From NCBI GenBank assembly GCA_030407085.1, contig CM059582.1, forward strand, positions 3,100,001-3,164,000: a stretch of DNA of 64,000 nt, in the 5' to 3' direction. The position numbers were made by a program, and so were the translations under genes. Below are positions 21,401-29,588 of the stretch, piece after piece. Source of the DNA: Trichopria drosophilae. Taxonomy: Eukaryota; Arthropoda; Insecta; Hymenoptera; Diapriidae. How positions within the stretch are numbered: the first letter of the stretch is position 1; every line of letters starts with the position of its first letter. Below the pieces are notes generated by a model. That model had not been told where the DNA came from. It was given only the letters and a program-made list of their open reading frames with translations, and did no database searches.

Positions 21401-22887
21401 CAAACAATTGTAATTTTATAGCGTACTCTAATGACCAATTTTTTAATCACATAGTTTGTTATGAAATTGGTAACTTTTATCGATTGCTCAAATTCGAAAA
21501 TCAATATATTGAAAAAATGCTATGTACGGCATTTACTGTTACTACATAGAACCGAAAAAACTGTTTCAGATTACAAATTAAACAGTCTAAATTTTTGACC
21601 CCTTAAATATATTTTTGTACTTTGATACTAGTATTATAAAAACTATTTGACAGAATTTCAATCGACTTTTTTTTGTGCCCTAAAACAAAAATCCCCAAAT
21701 AGTTTTTTTGCCTTTTTGTTTGCCCTCGCGTTTTTAATTTAATTTAGTAAGAATTAGTTTTTATTGAGAGAAAATTGAGCTTCTCTATTGAAAGAGTTAA
21801 TTCTCATTCCTAAAGAGTAAAAAATTCACTCTGCAAGGACTTAAAATTCACTACTATAGCTTATTGATTAAAGTGTCACAATTTTTATTCCATTAAGAGT
21901 TAATTTTCACAAGAAATTTAGAGATTCTTCAACAGTTTTCAATGCAAACAAAAATTGTTATAACAACACCAAATTTCGAAATTTAATTCAATGTTTGTTA
22001 AATATGCTATGAGTTTTGTGACGTAATATGATTTGAAAATTTGACTCTCCATATCGATAATTAATTGAAAATCGCGTAAAATTCGGAATTAATATATGTC
22101 AATTGAATTTAATTACAACTGAGGAATGTGCAGTAATAATGTTCAATAAACCTTAATTAGAAGAGCTTAATTATGTATCTATTAACTATATACAGGGTTC
22201 ATATCAAATTGATTATCAAGTATTAATTCATGAAATCTATTTTACATTTTGTATTTTTTTTATGGTAGATATTATTGCATTAGAACATGATTTAATTCTA
22301 AGCTATTTCCAGTTTAAAGAGTGAAAGCAATATAATAATAATAGTTTTGCAATTCATAACCGAAAGTTTTAATTTTATTACAATTAATTTTATTATTTTC
22401 TTTAAATAAAATCTATACGCAAACTATTTCGTCTGAAGAAATAGAAAACTACATTTAAATTAGAACCGAACATTTAATATTAATAATTAGATGTAATAAT
22501 AAACAAAACTGAAATATATCTACATAAATAATGAAAATATTAGACTGTTTTTGAAGTCGATTTAAAGGATAGATTTGACTGAATTCGATATTTTTTGTAT
22601 AAATAGTCAGAATGAGAATGTTTAAATATATTGATTAATTTTTTACAAGTGGTATTTGTTCATTCCACGGAATCAAATAACTAAAATAGAAAAACGAAAG
22701 ATTTAAAAAGTTGTTGTGTATGTAATAAGATTAATTAAAATTACATTATTGCTATTAATAATATAAAAATATCTTACTTTGAAACAAACGAAAAGGGAAA
22801 ATGGCATAGTCAAAACTACCAAAATCCATGATAAAACGATGAGAATTTTACCACAAATAACTTCGTCTCGATCGGTGGAGTTTGTAT
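3363..22887 (-). CDS. Stomatin / MEC-2-like band 7 (SPFH) integral membrane protein, N-terminal exon missing
   Basis: This is a cholesterol-associated scaffold of the inner leaflet of the plasma membrane; in the stomatin/MEC-2/podocin family it oligomerises and tunes ion channels such as DEG/ENaC mechanosensory channels. Eight exons join as 22887-22778, 21014-20942, 20124-20042, 17774-17571, 12042-11987, 10030-9952, 7601-7500 and 3467-3363. All have AG acceptors and GT donors, phases agree, and the joined frame holds 269 complete codons then TAA. In order come an acidic N-terminal stretch ([13 protein letters not shown]), the hydrophobic hairpin [20 protein letters not shown] with the family's conserved proline, [17 protein letters not shown] opening the SPFH domain, [78 protein letters not shown], and the C-terminal [20 protein letters not shown]. 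Human stomatin has 288 residues, so only about 20-30 are absent here. Cysteines in EVICGK and FVCFK are possible palmitoylation sites. Stomatin versus MEC-2 orthology cannot be decided without the N-terminus. Confidence 0.95.
3846..3895. repeat. Interstitial telomere-type repeat (TAACC)10
   Basis: Ten perfect TAACC units, equal to TTAGG on the minus strand, in the last intron of the stomatin-like gene. TTAGG is the telomere repeat of most non-dipteran insects; short interstitial tracts are frequent as microsatellites and do not imply a chromosome end. Confidence 0.9.
3982..4093. repeat. Partial direct copy of the palindromic MITE at 4498-4676
   Basis: It starts with the same CCCAGTAAACGAAAACGAAT and runs in parallel with the left half of the central element up to TTTTCATGCG, then diverges. 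It directly abuts the large inverted duplication. Confidence 0.7.
4094..5073. repeat. Large inverted duplication (about 0.98 kb, arms about 0.49 kb)
   Basis: The left arm (GACAAAAAAATAATAATTAT near 4094, CGCCATATTGGATTC near 4174, AAACCTAACCTAGAATTCG near 4207, up to the centre) reappears inverted on the right (CGAATTCTAGGTTAGGTTT near 4948, GATCCAATATGGCGG near 4985, ATAATTATTTTTTTTTTGTC ending near 5073). The arms differ by substitutions and short indels, so it is not recent. The centre is the 179-bp palindromic MITE. A transcript through this intron would fold into a very long hairpin. Confidence 0.85.
4498..4676. mobile_element. Palindromic MITE at the centre of the inverted duplication
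   Basis: It begins CCCAGTAAACGAAAACGAAT and ends ATTCGTTTTCGTTTATTGGG; nearly the whole 179 bp is one inverted repeat with its turn near 4590. It has no coding capacity. A partial direct copy lies at 3982. Superfamily unknown. Confidence 0.75.
5299..5373. repeat. Short foldback with GCTCCGCCGATA arms
   Basis: TGCTCCGCCGATATGAT near 5299 is mirrored by ATGACCTTATCGGCGGAGTG at 5353-5373. It is probably a remnant of a small foldback transposon; there is no target duplication I can defend. Confidence 0.5.
6334..6364 (+). ncRNA. Hammerhead-ribozyme-like relic
   Basis: CTGAAGA (6334-6340), then GGGCC, a short loop, GGCC and GAAACG. This is the order CUGANGA - stem II - GAAA of the hammerhead catalytic core. 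One extra G precedes the stem, and stems I and III are not clear, so activity is doubtful. Such cores are known in Penelope-like retroelements, a relic of which is at 60500-60850. Confidence 0.35.
6592..6954. mobile_element. MITE-like element rich in CGACCGAAA words
   Basis: It starts near CTATCGGCCCGAATCGACC and ends near GGGTCAACCTGGGCCGATAT, which are imperfect inverted ends. The interior repeats CGACCGAAAATTGACCG-type words in both orientations. It is intronic and has no coding capacity. Confidence 0.5.
6955..7499. other. Intron sequence, nothing recognised
   Basis: The remainder of the last stomatin intron up to the donor at 7499. The open frame at 6901-7101 overlaps the repeat and has no recognisable domain. 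Confidence 0.5.
7500..7601 (-). CDS. Stomatin-like exon: coiled coil to oligomerisation segment
   Basis: 102 nt, 34 codons, phase 0 both sides. It encodes [20 protein letters not shown], then [14 protein letters not shown]. The acceptor CTTCACAG and donor GTAAAC are both acceptable. Confidence 0.95.
7602..9951. other. Stomatin-gene intron with a hammerhead-like relic
   Basis: Mostly AT-rich sequence. The only distinct structure is the ribozyme-like core at 8987-9019. No open frame of interest on either strand. Confidence 0.5.
8987..9019 (+). ncRNA. Second hammerhead-like relic
   Basis: TTGAGGA, then GGGTC, a 9-nt AT-rich loop, GACC and GAAACGTT. It has the same layout as the motif at 6334 (including the extra G before stem II) but C3 of the core is T. 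It is probably a non-functional copy of a retroelement-borne hammerhead. Confidence 0.3.
9952..10030 (-). CDS. Stomatin-like exon: coiled-coil start
   Basis: 79 nt with acceptor TTTTACAG and donor GTACG. It encodes [20 protein letters not shown] followed by REARAK. The alanine- and glutamate-rich helix is the family's oligomerising coiled-coil region. Confidence 0.95.
10521..10550. repeat. Perfect 10-bp-arm hairpin
   Basis: ATATGACATC and GATGTCATAT flank the 10-base loop CTGCGAGGAT, within the intron between the exons at 9952 and 11987. The rest of that intron (10031-11986) shows no other feature. Confidence 0.6.
11987..12042 (-). CDS. Stomatin-like exon: [18 protein letters not shown]
   Basis: 56 nt, 18 codons plus two bases of an isoleucine codon completed by the next exon; donor GTAAGT. 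It lies only 43 bp from the edge of the 1-kb foldback element at 12086, which therefore sits next to this exon's acceptor. Confidence 0.95.
12086..13082. mobile_element. 1-kb foldback element with tandem nuclear-receptor-type sites
   Basis: It starts CAGGGTGATCCAAAAGTCCC and ends with the inverse GGGACTTTTGGATCACCCTG, inside a TATA context on both sides. Long inverted ends of over 230 bp run to roughly 12345 and from 12800. Internally, a diverged second unit (about 12370-12540) repeats the first. Each unit carries two TGACCTTGA and one TCAAGGTCA, giving nine exact sites. The open frames at 12090-12326, 12396-12728 and 12803-13078 are translations of the repeat arms and match no known transposase. 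It lies in the stomatin intron, 43 bp from an exon. Confidence 0.8.
13083..14095. other. Intron sequence, nothing recognised
   Basis: AT-rich. A 67-codon minus-strand frame at 13448-13651 contains GWTPL, faintly like an ankyrin repeat, but nothing else supports it. Confidence 0.5.
14096..15033. mobile_element. 0.94-kb MITE with GGGGAGGCG ends
   Basis: The left end TAGGGGAGGCGGGGGTTGTA is mirrored by the right end (read inverted) TAGGGGAGGCGTGGGTGTAC, each followed inward by CCGCTCA. The word GTGGGTAACACCGCTCAC recurs inside near 14476 and inverted near 14810, so the element carries repeated subterminal units. The interior is AT-rich without a transposase. Confidence 0.7.
15158..15535. repeat. 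GTCGG-family hairpin repeat, copy A (diverged, interrupted)
   Basis: It opens with GGGGTGCACCTCAAAAACCC and units like AAAAACCAGACAATTAC; the inverted half (GTCTGGTTTTCAGTGTCTG near 15450) follows after about 120 bp containing an (AAT)n tract at 15306-15334 and other sequence. It is the most degenerate of five copies. Confidence 0.55.
15306..15334. repeat. (AAT)n microsatellite
   Basis: About nine uninterrupted AAT units inside copy A of the GTCGG-family repeat. Confidence 0.9.
15580..16325 (+). pseudogene. Decayed non-LTR (LINE) reverse transcriptase fragment
   Basis: The segment encodes [20 protein letters not shown] followed by QNYGTR, the reverse transcriptase palm motif with its first catalytic aspartate and the KAFDT.DH signature of jockey/CR1-type non-LTR elements. 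The following YADD-containing part is missing: stops occur after 15817. A second block (about 16108-16321) reads [20 protein letters not shown] and then [11 protein letters not shown], matching the C-terminal region of such ORF2 proteins. Between them lies a short eroded stretch. Frameshifts, stops and the lost catalytic core make it inactive. It lies in the 5.5-kb stomatin intron, sense to the plus strand, flanked by two GTCGG-family copies. Confidence 0.75.
16512..16534. repeat. Perfect 9-bp hairpin in an ATGGTAT-rich patch
   Basis: CTGATGGTA, loop TCCCG, TACCATCAG. The surrounding 16460-16565 repeats words like CATCAGTATGGTATC and begins with ACACGGAAAGAAAT, reminiscent of small foldback elements. 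Confidence 0.6.
16800..17330. repeat. GTCGG-family hairpin repeat, copy B (expanded)
   Basis: The longest copy. It has about 400 bp of imperfect 15-17-bp units of the type AAAAACCGACAGTC, a core with CTGCCCGCTTGTTGATGTGT, then the inverted form (GTGTCGGCTTTTTGG, TTCGGTTTTTCGACC). The outer ends are ACGGGTCGAAAACCCGAC and its inverse. Open frames on both strands here are artefacts of the repeat. Confidence 0.75.
17571..17774 (-). CDS. Stomatin-like exon: core of SPFH domain
   Basis: 204 nt, exactly 68 codons, phase 0 at both sides, with donor GTAAGT. It holds [19 protein letters not shown] and [20 protein letters not shown], the most conserved part of the family, and ends SGSMQ. The open frames on the opposite strand here are shadows of this exon. 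Confidence 0.96.
17775..20041. other. Stomatin-gene intron; possible unclassified repeat
   Basis: It contains a poly-G run (18601-18613) and, at about 18700-19060, sequence of the style CGCGTTTTTTTCGAAATGGC that looks like a dispersed repeat but cannot be classified here. No supportable gene on either strand. Confidence 0.4.
18601..18613. repeat. Poly-G tract
   Basis: Thirteen consecutive G residues after TATGGGA, unusual in such AT-rich DNA. The open frame crossing it (18367-18705) is not convincing. Length may be affected by sequencing error. Confidence 0.8.
20042..20124 (-). CDS. Stomatin-like exon: [12 protein letters not shown] segment
   Basis: 83 nt between a CAG acceptor and the donor GTGAGT. 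It supplies [20 protein letters not shown] and TYDVPPQE, a conserved SPFH strand region, and ends at a codon boundary. Confidence 0.95.
20681..20755 (-). repeat. tRNA-like, A-tailed retroposed fragment (SINE-like)
   Basis: Read on the minus strand: GGTC..GACC, which resembles a D arm, then CCCGGGTTCAAATCCCGG, a textbook T arm and RNA polymerase III B box, then CGAATCTAAT and a run of ten A residues. No 5' acceptor strand or clean anticodon arm can be folded, so it is not a functional tRNA gene; the A tail suggests retroposition, either a tRNA-derived SINE or a tRNA pseudogene. It lies in a stomatin intron. Confidence 0.6.
20942..21014 (-). CDS. Stomatin-like exon: start of SPFH domain
   Basis: 73 nt, phase 0 in, ending with one base of a split glycine codon before GTAATT. 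It encodes [20 protein letters not shown] and AKGPG, the family signature just after the membrane hairpin. Confidence 0.95.
21236..21386. repeat. GTCGG-family hairpin repeat, copy C
   Basis: A compact copy: CACCGACAAATCAAAAAGCC, the core ATCGACGCAGGAGGACAGTT, and the inverted half CGGCTTTTTTGATTTATCGG ending TTTTTCGACCTGCATCC. Same orientation as copy D. Confidence 0.7.
22778..22887 (-). CDS. Stomatin-like exon: membrane hairpin
   Basis: 110 nt. The acceptor TTTTTGTTGCAG precedes it and GTAAGA follows. The first two bases (AT) finish a codon split with an undiscovered upstream exon. It encodes [13 protein letters not shown] and then the hydrophobic hairpin that anchors the protein in the inner leaflet; the proline in LTMPFSLF is the residue whose substitution in stomatin or MEC-2 alters membrane topology. 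It is the most 5' exon I can place. Confidence 0.93.
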
Positions 22888-22965
22888 CTGCAACAAAAAT
22901 ATAAATTTTGTGTTAGTTTTCTCCACGGGATACTATGTACCCCTATATATGAGAAATAAAACTAT

Positions 22966-22984
22966 ACTACTACTACTACTACTA
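22966..22984. repeat. (ACT)n microsatellite
   Basis: About six ACT units just upstream of the most 5' stomatin exon found. Confidence 0.8.
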
Positions 22985-25900
22985 TAAATTTTGTGAGTAT
23001 TAATTATTTTTGCATTTCGTGAACGATTTATTATATATGACAATAATAAATATTATATCTAGGTTACCTATAAATTAATTGTCTTACACGTATCGCGTTT
23101 ATATCATCATTTGTGAAGAAATGATTTGGAATCCTTAGTATGCCTCAAGCATTATAAAAAACAGTTATGCCTCATTTAAAAAATTAACCTGAAAGTCTAA
23201 TTTGAGAACAAAGTAATTCTTAATTTAAGTATTGCGATTTCTATCGAAGCTGACTAATGTATCATAAATATTAATTAAGATCAGATATCCGGTTAAACAT
23301 ATGTTCTTCCTTATTGAAAAATTCAAATTTGCAAACTTGACGTAAAAAATAGTAAATTACGCGCTTACATAGAAACTGCGTGTACTTATCGTTCATCTGA
23401 ACTTTCGTATGCGTCAAAAGCTCGTCCGATTATTGATTTCTGAAGGAAAACGTTAACCCCCCAGTCGAACGCAATGTACTGCTTCTGTGCAGCCTGGTCA
23501 TTTTGGAAATAAACAAGCGAAAGCTTTCAGCTTAATTTTCGCAAGTCTACCTTTGTGCAAGGAACACACTTTAATTGTTTGCGTTCGTACGACGTACTTC
23601 CGGTTGGCGTTCTATAGTTTGTAGAAACAATAGAGTATAGTGTTAACCGAAAGGGACTTCCTGGCGAACGTTTGAGGTACGTAGTGAGCTTTCGAAACTT
23701 TAATGAGACTGTTTATGTTCTGTTTTGAATGTTTGAAGATGTTGTAAAAAAACAATTCGTGGAAGGAATTGGGTAGATGCGTGCCGGAAGCGATTGCTTG
23801 GATCGTGTAACCGATCGACCATTGGACGGGTTAACGACATAAAAAATGCAACACGACACGAGCATATTAGTACATGAACCTACAGAACAGGCAATGCTAC
23901 CTATAAATATGACAAAAGCTCTTCAAACTCTTCGGTCGATACGAAAACGACTCTGCATGTATGCGCACTTTAGTCGCTGACTGGAATTCCTTTGTCTGCA
24001 CAATGTCACTTATGCACCTTGCCCTCACCTGCTACTCCACCCTACTATGCATATATTAAACAGCTCTATCATTTGTCGAACCCAAATTACGATAAGCACT
24101 TGGATATATTTTGTGTGTTATATCATTACCTAGAGTACCTATATAATATTTTGAAGATAGAATACTAATTAAGTTGCATTCAATGAATAAATGTTTTGTA
24201 CAGTTTCATAATTCATTTACCGTCATTTTGAAAATAAAAAATTGTTATATTTTTGAAATTTAAGAAAAAAGTGATTTTTTATTTTGGCGCCCAACCATGG
24301 ATCGTTTATATCTAACGCTTGAAAGTTTGAAATCTCTCAAAAGAATATTTATATAATATACATTTATTTCTTTCCTGACAAAAACTTGAATTCAATTTTA
24401 TAATACTTTTTTATTAAATATATTGAAAGACGGCACAAAAAGTGGATAATACAATATATCACTTTATTTACGGTTGCTGATTTTGATCCTCCTCTATTCA
24501 GGCTAAAAGCGCTGTTAATTCGAAATTCGCAGAGGGATCGATTTCCCGTAGAATTTTCACTGGGAATAGGAATAGACTTGGACAAGACAAAATGGATAAA
24601 TGGAATACGAGACCCTATATTGTACCAGCGTCAATCAGAGTCGCGCTTTCACCTCGTGAACAGCGTTACAGTAACCTTTGTACGAAGTATGTAGAATCGA
24701 TATTCGATCGTAGTTGGCAAATATGCATATTTGATTATTCATGATTGTCAAGTCGGAAATAGTTGAAGTAAATTAGCAGACGTCCCAACGACTCTCCAAT
24801 GTGTGATTTCTGTTATCGACTCTTTTTTATAATTAGCAAAAATACATATTCGCGAAATCTGTAATAACGATCGCTTCGCTAAAAACGATTCTTTGTTCAG
24901 TGGAAATGAAATGACCTTCGATTTTCATAGTTGAAAAATTTCTCCGAATTGTGTTTGCTGACGTGTATTTTTTAATTAATAGTATTACTATTAATTGGCG
25001 ATTATATCCTTAAATTGAAAAATGAATCAGAATTTGGCAACTGGATGCTTCGATTTTTTTTAAATAATAAAAGTTCAATTCAGTACAGAAAATTGGGTAA
25101 AATCTGTTTCACTTATTGCATGGTAACCTTTTCAATTATATTTCGTGCAAGCTAATGACGAAATATCCATGTATTACCGTTATATTCCATGATTGATACC
25201 ACGATCGGAATATTCATCAGGAATTTCGTGGACGAAATGTGAAAGGGTTGTCCATACGCGTTTTGCATCCATCGAGGGAGTCATTTATACTAGACATGCA
25301 TAATATGATAATAAGTATTACACATTTTATATTCACATAAAGAGCACATAAATGACTATATGTGTGAATGCCGACGTTTTTCTGCGCGATGAAAAATAGA
25401 ATTCCCCTCAGGAAGGGGACGCTGTATTCTGATGAGCGTGTTTCTGGATTATTTTCATCCACATGGGAAGATTAATTATGGAATTAATATACTATATGTC
25501 ATGAGGTTATTAATCTACGCTTAGTAAATAATTATTTAGCATTATCAATCTTTTTGTGGGGATAATGCTGTGTTTTATATATTGAGTACAAAAAATCGTC
25601 GCAGATGATCATTATAATGGTCCTTTCTAGTACTTGTGGTACGTTCCCAATTATAGTATTTTTACTCGAATTAAATTACTTTTGATATTAAATTTTAACA
25701 CAAATTTGACATTGCATAGATATTTTTATCAAAAAAGGTATAAAGTAAAATTGAACGAAGAAAAGTATTAAAGCCAGATGCTTTCGTTTTGAAAAATAAA
25801 ATGAAGATAATTTCGAAGATAAAACATTTGCATAAAATCTGTGGACTGAAATGGCGTTATTTAAAATTCATAAAACGAATTCATGACAAGTGTTGCGAAA

Positions 25901-28291
25901 CTACAATTGAGATGAAATATACATTTAAAACGGCTGTATTTTACAGTTCGTTGAACAGATGTAAATACGGGAGAAATTGTAGGAGTTCCAACATTTTGCA
26001 TTTGTGACCATTATATAATCTTTTTTCGTTTTATCGTTAGAAGTGTGAGATTAACTTATTGTGGCATTGAATATATTTAGAGCTTTATTATTACAAATTA
26101 GTGGCTAATAATTATTATGGAAATAATATATGTGTAATTGTATCTTTCAGTTACGTAGAATTTTAGAATTAATTTTGTAATGAATAATTATTGAATTTCA
26201 TATAATATAACTGTGTATGACTATCTCGACATCATACCACTGCAAATGTATTTAGTGCGATGCCTCTCATATTTAAAATAAGCGATTGTATGTATAGAAT
26301 TTAAAAATTGCTGACATAAAATAATGGAATGTAATAAAAATGAAAAAATTCAGTGAAAAGAAATATTTATATTTCTATTTTGCATGCACCTCGCAGAAAA
26401 GTAATAAATACAATGAAAATATTTTATTTATAAATGTTGACGTTATTTTCATTTAATTCAAATTTATAGTACTATGAGAATATTGAGATATAAGTCTTAT
26501 GACCTTTTTTGAATTCATACCTTTAATCATATACAATAATTATTTACAAATAAAATATACGATATATAGATTTATAAAAATACTTTACAAAATTAATATA
26601 TTATTTTTCTCCGTTTGAATATGTTGGATATAAATCGATTTACGGCTCACTTTGTAAAACAGTAATGCGCATAATCGAACAAATGTACATTTTCCCTCTA
26701 TTTTCTATAAATATACAGTACATTTATTCGTTTTCCTGCAAATGTAAACAATTTATATAAAATAATTTTGTAATTTAAAAGTAACATTTTTTATATTCTA
26801 TATTAAAATTACGTAAGATAATCTCTTAAAACATAAGAAAGAATACTCCTACACAAATATTAAACTAACGTAGTTGTTTATATCCCAAAAGACTGGCAAA
26901 GACGAATAGAAACATTTGTACAAGTTGTTACCAGGTTGTATTTTAATTTATAAGTTATTATAACCATGTATAGAGATGAAATGTTAGGTTGAAATGAAAT
27001 ACAACTTTGTGATAGGATTTAAATTTTGTATTATAAAAAATGGTGACCTTTTTTAAAGATAATTTTTAGGGATTTCAGACCAAATTATATAATCGTCGAA
27101 CAGTAAATAAAATATAATTTTGATGTTCCATTCCTTTTTTTTTCTTACGATGGGGCATTTTCTGGCTACGAAGTATTAAAGCAAAATCCGGATGTTCTAT
27201 TTAAGATTTATAAATACTTATAAATTATATGAAGGCCTCAATAATCGTTTTTACATCAATGTATAGCAACATTATTAGGAAAGTATAAAAAGTCGAACAG
27301 TTTTGTTACTTTAAAAGTATTCATTTGTTTAGTTTTATTGTAATTCTAACAATTAATTATTTCACGACGAACTAATTCCGTTCTTTAGTGAACCTGTAAT
27401 ATTGTTACTTGAGTTATGTCTAGAAGATGAAAATAAGGGATGTATTACATAAAAATAATGATCCCGAGTCGAAATTTATTAATACCCTGATCAGGTCCAA
27501 ATTACTGGGGATCAGGTCTTTATATTTGTTCTGATGGTCCATACTTATATGAATCTTTCTAAACTTATCATTTGATATTCACTGATTTCAAAACCTTCGA
27601 AACTCACTGATAAACAATCATAATGTTTCAAAATCTGATAAAATAACAAGTATTCACTGAATTGGTACCCATGTCTCAAATTCAGTTCAGTTGCTGTTTA
27701 TTGTAGTGAGATATAACATAATCTAAACTACTTTGATTTTGGAGGGCGGATTTTTTTGTTAAGAGGTAATATTTAATTTAAATGTGTATTGCTATAGCAG
27801 AAACAAGATCGTCATAAATCATCCATATAAGGTTTCACTTTGCATATGGTACACGGGGGAAGAATTAATCTTATATCCGACGAAACGTGTAAATTTTCCA
27901 ACTATAAAAACTGTGGAGGTACACAAATGGTTCTCAGAAGCTGTCAAAGTTGCGAAAAAAATAGAAAAATTTACATATAAAAGAAACTTACTGAAAATTT
28001 AAATTTACCTTATTTACGTATGGAATAACGTATTTGGAAAATGTCAGAAGTTAAAGCAGAAAGGATTATAAGAAAATCGGAATCAAAGTGACCAAAAGGC
28101 CGATCGCTTTTCTGTTGATTTCCACACCCAACATAATCTAGAATATTTCTGACAATTTACCCGATTAATTAAGGGGGATTTGAGAAATTATTACTAAAAA
28201 GTTAAAAGTTAAGTCAAGAGATTATTTTTTATAAGAAAAAAGTAAATTTTATTTCTAGAAAATTGAAATAAAAATAATCAGTTTCTGTATC
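22985..28291. other. 5' intron or flank of the stomatin-like gene; no gene recognised
   Basis: The missing N-terminal exon and promoter of the stomatin-like gene should lie here or beyond. The stretch 23390-24000 is somewhat less AT-rich (CGTACGACG, TTCCGGTTGGCG) and could include a leader exon. Minus-strand frames at 24364-24585 and 25217-25462 were examined and lack a donor in the required phase. The rest is AT-rich. Confidence 0.4.
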
Positions 28292-29588
28292 TTATACATC
28301 GCCATCGTTTTCAGGATCTTTATTGCAGTCACATTCTCCTCATTAACTGTAAATAGAAAATAAATAAATCATGTATAACATTATGAATTGCAAATAAAAA
28401 ATTATCAGATTCCTGACTATTTAAAACGACATCTTTTACTGATGGTGTCAACTGTGGATCTTCAAACCATAGAAATTTGAATTTTGAAATTTTATTTCTG
28501 CAGTATTTTATAATTTCGGAGAAACGGTATTAATTCGGTATCTGACGTCTTTGATGTTTTTGTATGTTTTGTATCCGTACATAGCGCAAACGAATGCCTC
28601 TATTTTTGCAAAAGTATTGCTCTATATCGATCCGTCTATCTCCTAAACTAGCGAACGCTTGCTGAAACTCCTTGCTTTTGCGAGTATTTGAAATGGGCGC
28701 TGTTTACCTTTCATAAAAAATGCAGGATTATAATCACAACCGGTAAATACATGAAATCCCGGCAATGTTTTGCATAGATCTGATCCTAAAAGTTCATGAA
28801 GTGCAGTTGTATATATAATAATATCGACTTCTTGAAATACCACATTCAATATACATTGTTGCAAATTACCTAGCATAATAACAACAATATCCGTGTCAGG
28901 GCACTTTAGGACAACAGTTGAGTCTGAGTGTATCTTTTAGAAGAATGATAAATTATTTTAGCCTCTTCGTTAATATAAAACCGTTTACCCAACCACTATC
29001 TGATAAATTGCTTTCGACCATCATATGAGTTAATCCGCACTCGTCAATAAATTTTCCCAGGACCTTAAAATGGGATACCATTGTGTGAAAAGCACCCGAG
29101 TGTATAAAAAGGTTTTTCAAAATTTGGTTTTCAAAAGATTGAATTTGATGACCGATTTTCGAAATCCCTAAATCGTATGTAATTTGTCTTGCAATCTGTT
29201 GACTTCGTTTCATCGTTTCGGGTATAATTGGATCTAAGGTTCTTCTTCTTTTAGTTGTTGATTGGTATTCTTCAGTGTTTGCATTTTCCTGATTTCGTTT
29301 CAATACAGAGCAATCGATATGGCAAATATTTTGGTAAAAAATACCAACCACATCGTGCAATGTATTCTTGTCACTCGTTTCAACAAACCGATCCAAATTA
29401 TGGAATGTAACAGCTGTACAATAGTTTGGAGCTATTATAGGATCCTCAGGAGAATATCGAATACACTGCATACAGAAGGGGTTTCGCATTGCTGGCAGCA
29501 ATCGGACCTTTTCCACATAAAATATGTCGTCCTCCGAGTCACGTTGCACTCCAACTCTTAGACCAAATAGACGATAAAATTGAACCAT
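28292..29588 (-). pseudogene. Frameshifted repeat-associated protein with a PIN-like nuclease region
   Basis: The first 211 codons are open (29588-28953) and include a four-cysteine/histidine-like patch (MQCIRYSPED..NYC) and SGAFHTMVSHFKVLGKFIDE. Further motifs then follow in shifted frames: NEEAKIIYHS (compare EEADTR), KCPDTDIVVIMLGN (compare SPDTDV), LLGSDLCKTLPGFHVFTGCD with GKGK-like MKGKQRPF, EAFVCAMYGYKTYKN, and FKFLWFEDPQLTPSVKDVV, ending in the acidic GECDCNKDPENDGDV before TAA at 28294-28292. This motif order belongs to a family widely dispersed in invertebrate genomes and usually annotated as uncharacterized or PIN-domain-like, probably element-borne. The PIN assignment rests on the DTDV-type acidic motifs and is inference. 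A plausible acceptor (TTTTCTATTTACAG) precedes the last segment. At least three frameshifts and a stop make it non-functional. Confidence 0.7.

Noticed and set aside
24023..24060. Strong minus-strand donor (CAG followed by GTGAGG at 24028-24023) considered as the missing first stomatin exon
   Set aside because: The frame required by the next exon has TAG just upstream and no ATG, so it cannot supply the N-terminus; at most a non-coding leader.
25217..25462. Minus-strand ATG frame starting MDENNPETRSSEYS considered as the stomatin N-terminus
   Set aside because: No credible donor in the needed phase, and the frame runs into unrelated hydrophobic sequence.
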